Assembly: GCF_037027445.1 (NCBI RefSeq)
Contig: NZ_JBANDL010000002.1
Span: 5,092,001 to 5,156,000, forward strand
Source: Lysobacter firmicutimachus
GTDB taxonomy: Bacteria; Pseudomonadota; Gammaproteobacteria; Xanthomonadales; Xanthomonadaceae
Reading direction: 5' to 3'
DNA: 64,000 nt
The position numbers and the translations under genes are program-made. The notes below the pieces were generated by a model, which was not told the DNA's origin, ran no database searches, and saw nothing but the letters and a program-made list of their open reading frames with translations. Of the stretch, positions 60,629-64,000 are shown piece after piece. How positions within the stretch are numbered: position 1 is the first letter of the stretch; the number at the start of each line of letters is the position of its first letter.

Positions 60629-64000
<3,372 letters not shown>

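Overview
The window looks like an origin-proximal piece of a Lysobacter-type Xanthomonadaceae chromosome. The DNA is very GC-rich with dense codon-biased genes. The right end carries gyrB, then (leftward) a CPBP protease, an M48 protease, a TPR protein, tonB-exbB-exbD-exbD and, facing them, pdxJ; this neighbourhood is known beside the replication origin in Xanthomonas. A near-perfect ParB-binding (parS) palindrome lies in the last 50 bases. Short dispersed repeats (GTAGGAGCGGCGT-type REP elements, CGGGATT heptamer arrays, hairpins around GGGGATTTGCTTTT) fill many gaps. Assignment to genus is inference from gene content. I see no rRNA, tRNA, CRISPR, transposase or prophage.

Layout. 1-12.9 kb: end of a drug/metabolite exporter with an intrinsic terminator, small secreted proteins, rlmI, a rhomboid protease, a GH18-like protein without signal peptide, an M28 lipoprotein peptidase, an Asp/Glu-racemase-family protein, and an Lrp-type regulator divergent from phenylalanine 4-hydroxylase. 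13-19.4 kb: an alpha/beta hydrolase, a NarL-type two-component pair, and a carboxymuconolactone-decarboxylase-like gene next to an ECF41 sigma factor; the first carries an exact match to the ECF41 promoter. 19.5-28.9 kb: a WYL regulator, two tandem related stress/DUF1579-like genes (one fused to NIPSNAP domains), an OmpR-type two-component pair, an acetyltransferase, dinB, a small unknown, a Mor-like regulator and fbp.

29-37 kb is the most interesting block. Seven leftward genes (36931 to 31086) form a functional-amyloid operon related to Pseudomonas fap. In order they are two extra secreted proteins (one with NQxAG repeats), two FapB/FapC-like fibril subunits with three GNIGVNVAAGVGN-type repeats and C-terminal CxxC, a FapD C39 protease with intact triad, a FapE-position protein and a FapF-like coiled-coil/beta-barrel exporter. 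A strong sigma-54 promoter match lies upstream of the first gene and an intrinsic terminator follows the last. Just past the terminator, on the other strand, lie a VpsR-like sigma-54 activator gene and a 75-residue protein that is essentially a free sigma-70 region 4. I infer these regulators may govern the amyloid.

37-54 kb: a 2-oxoglutarate oxygenase, a PAS histidine kinase with a small response regulator, an SLC13/RCK permease, an M4 (thermolysin-type) secreted protease with terminator, two LprI-like proteins, a LysR/MFS divergent pair, a radical SAM protein, a SIMPL protein, cardiolipin synthase and pdxJ. 54-64 kb: the Ton energy-transduction genes (tonB, exbB, three exbD), TPR protein, proteases, gyrB and a roughly 0.9 kb gene-free stretch with the parS-like site.
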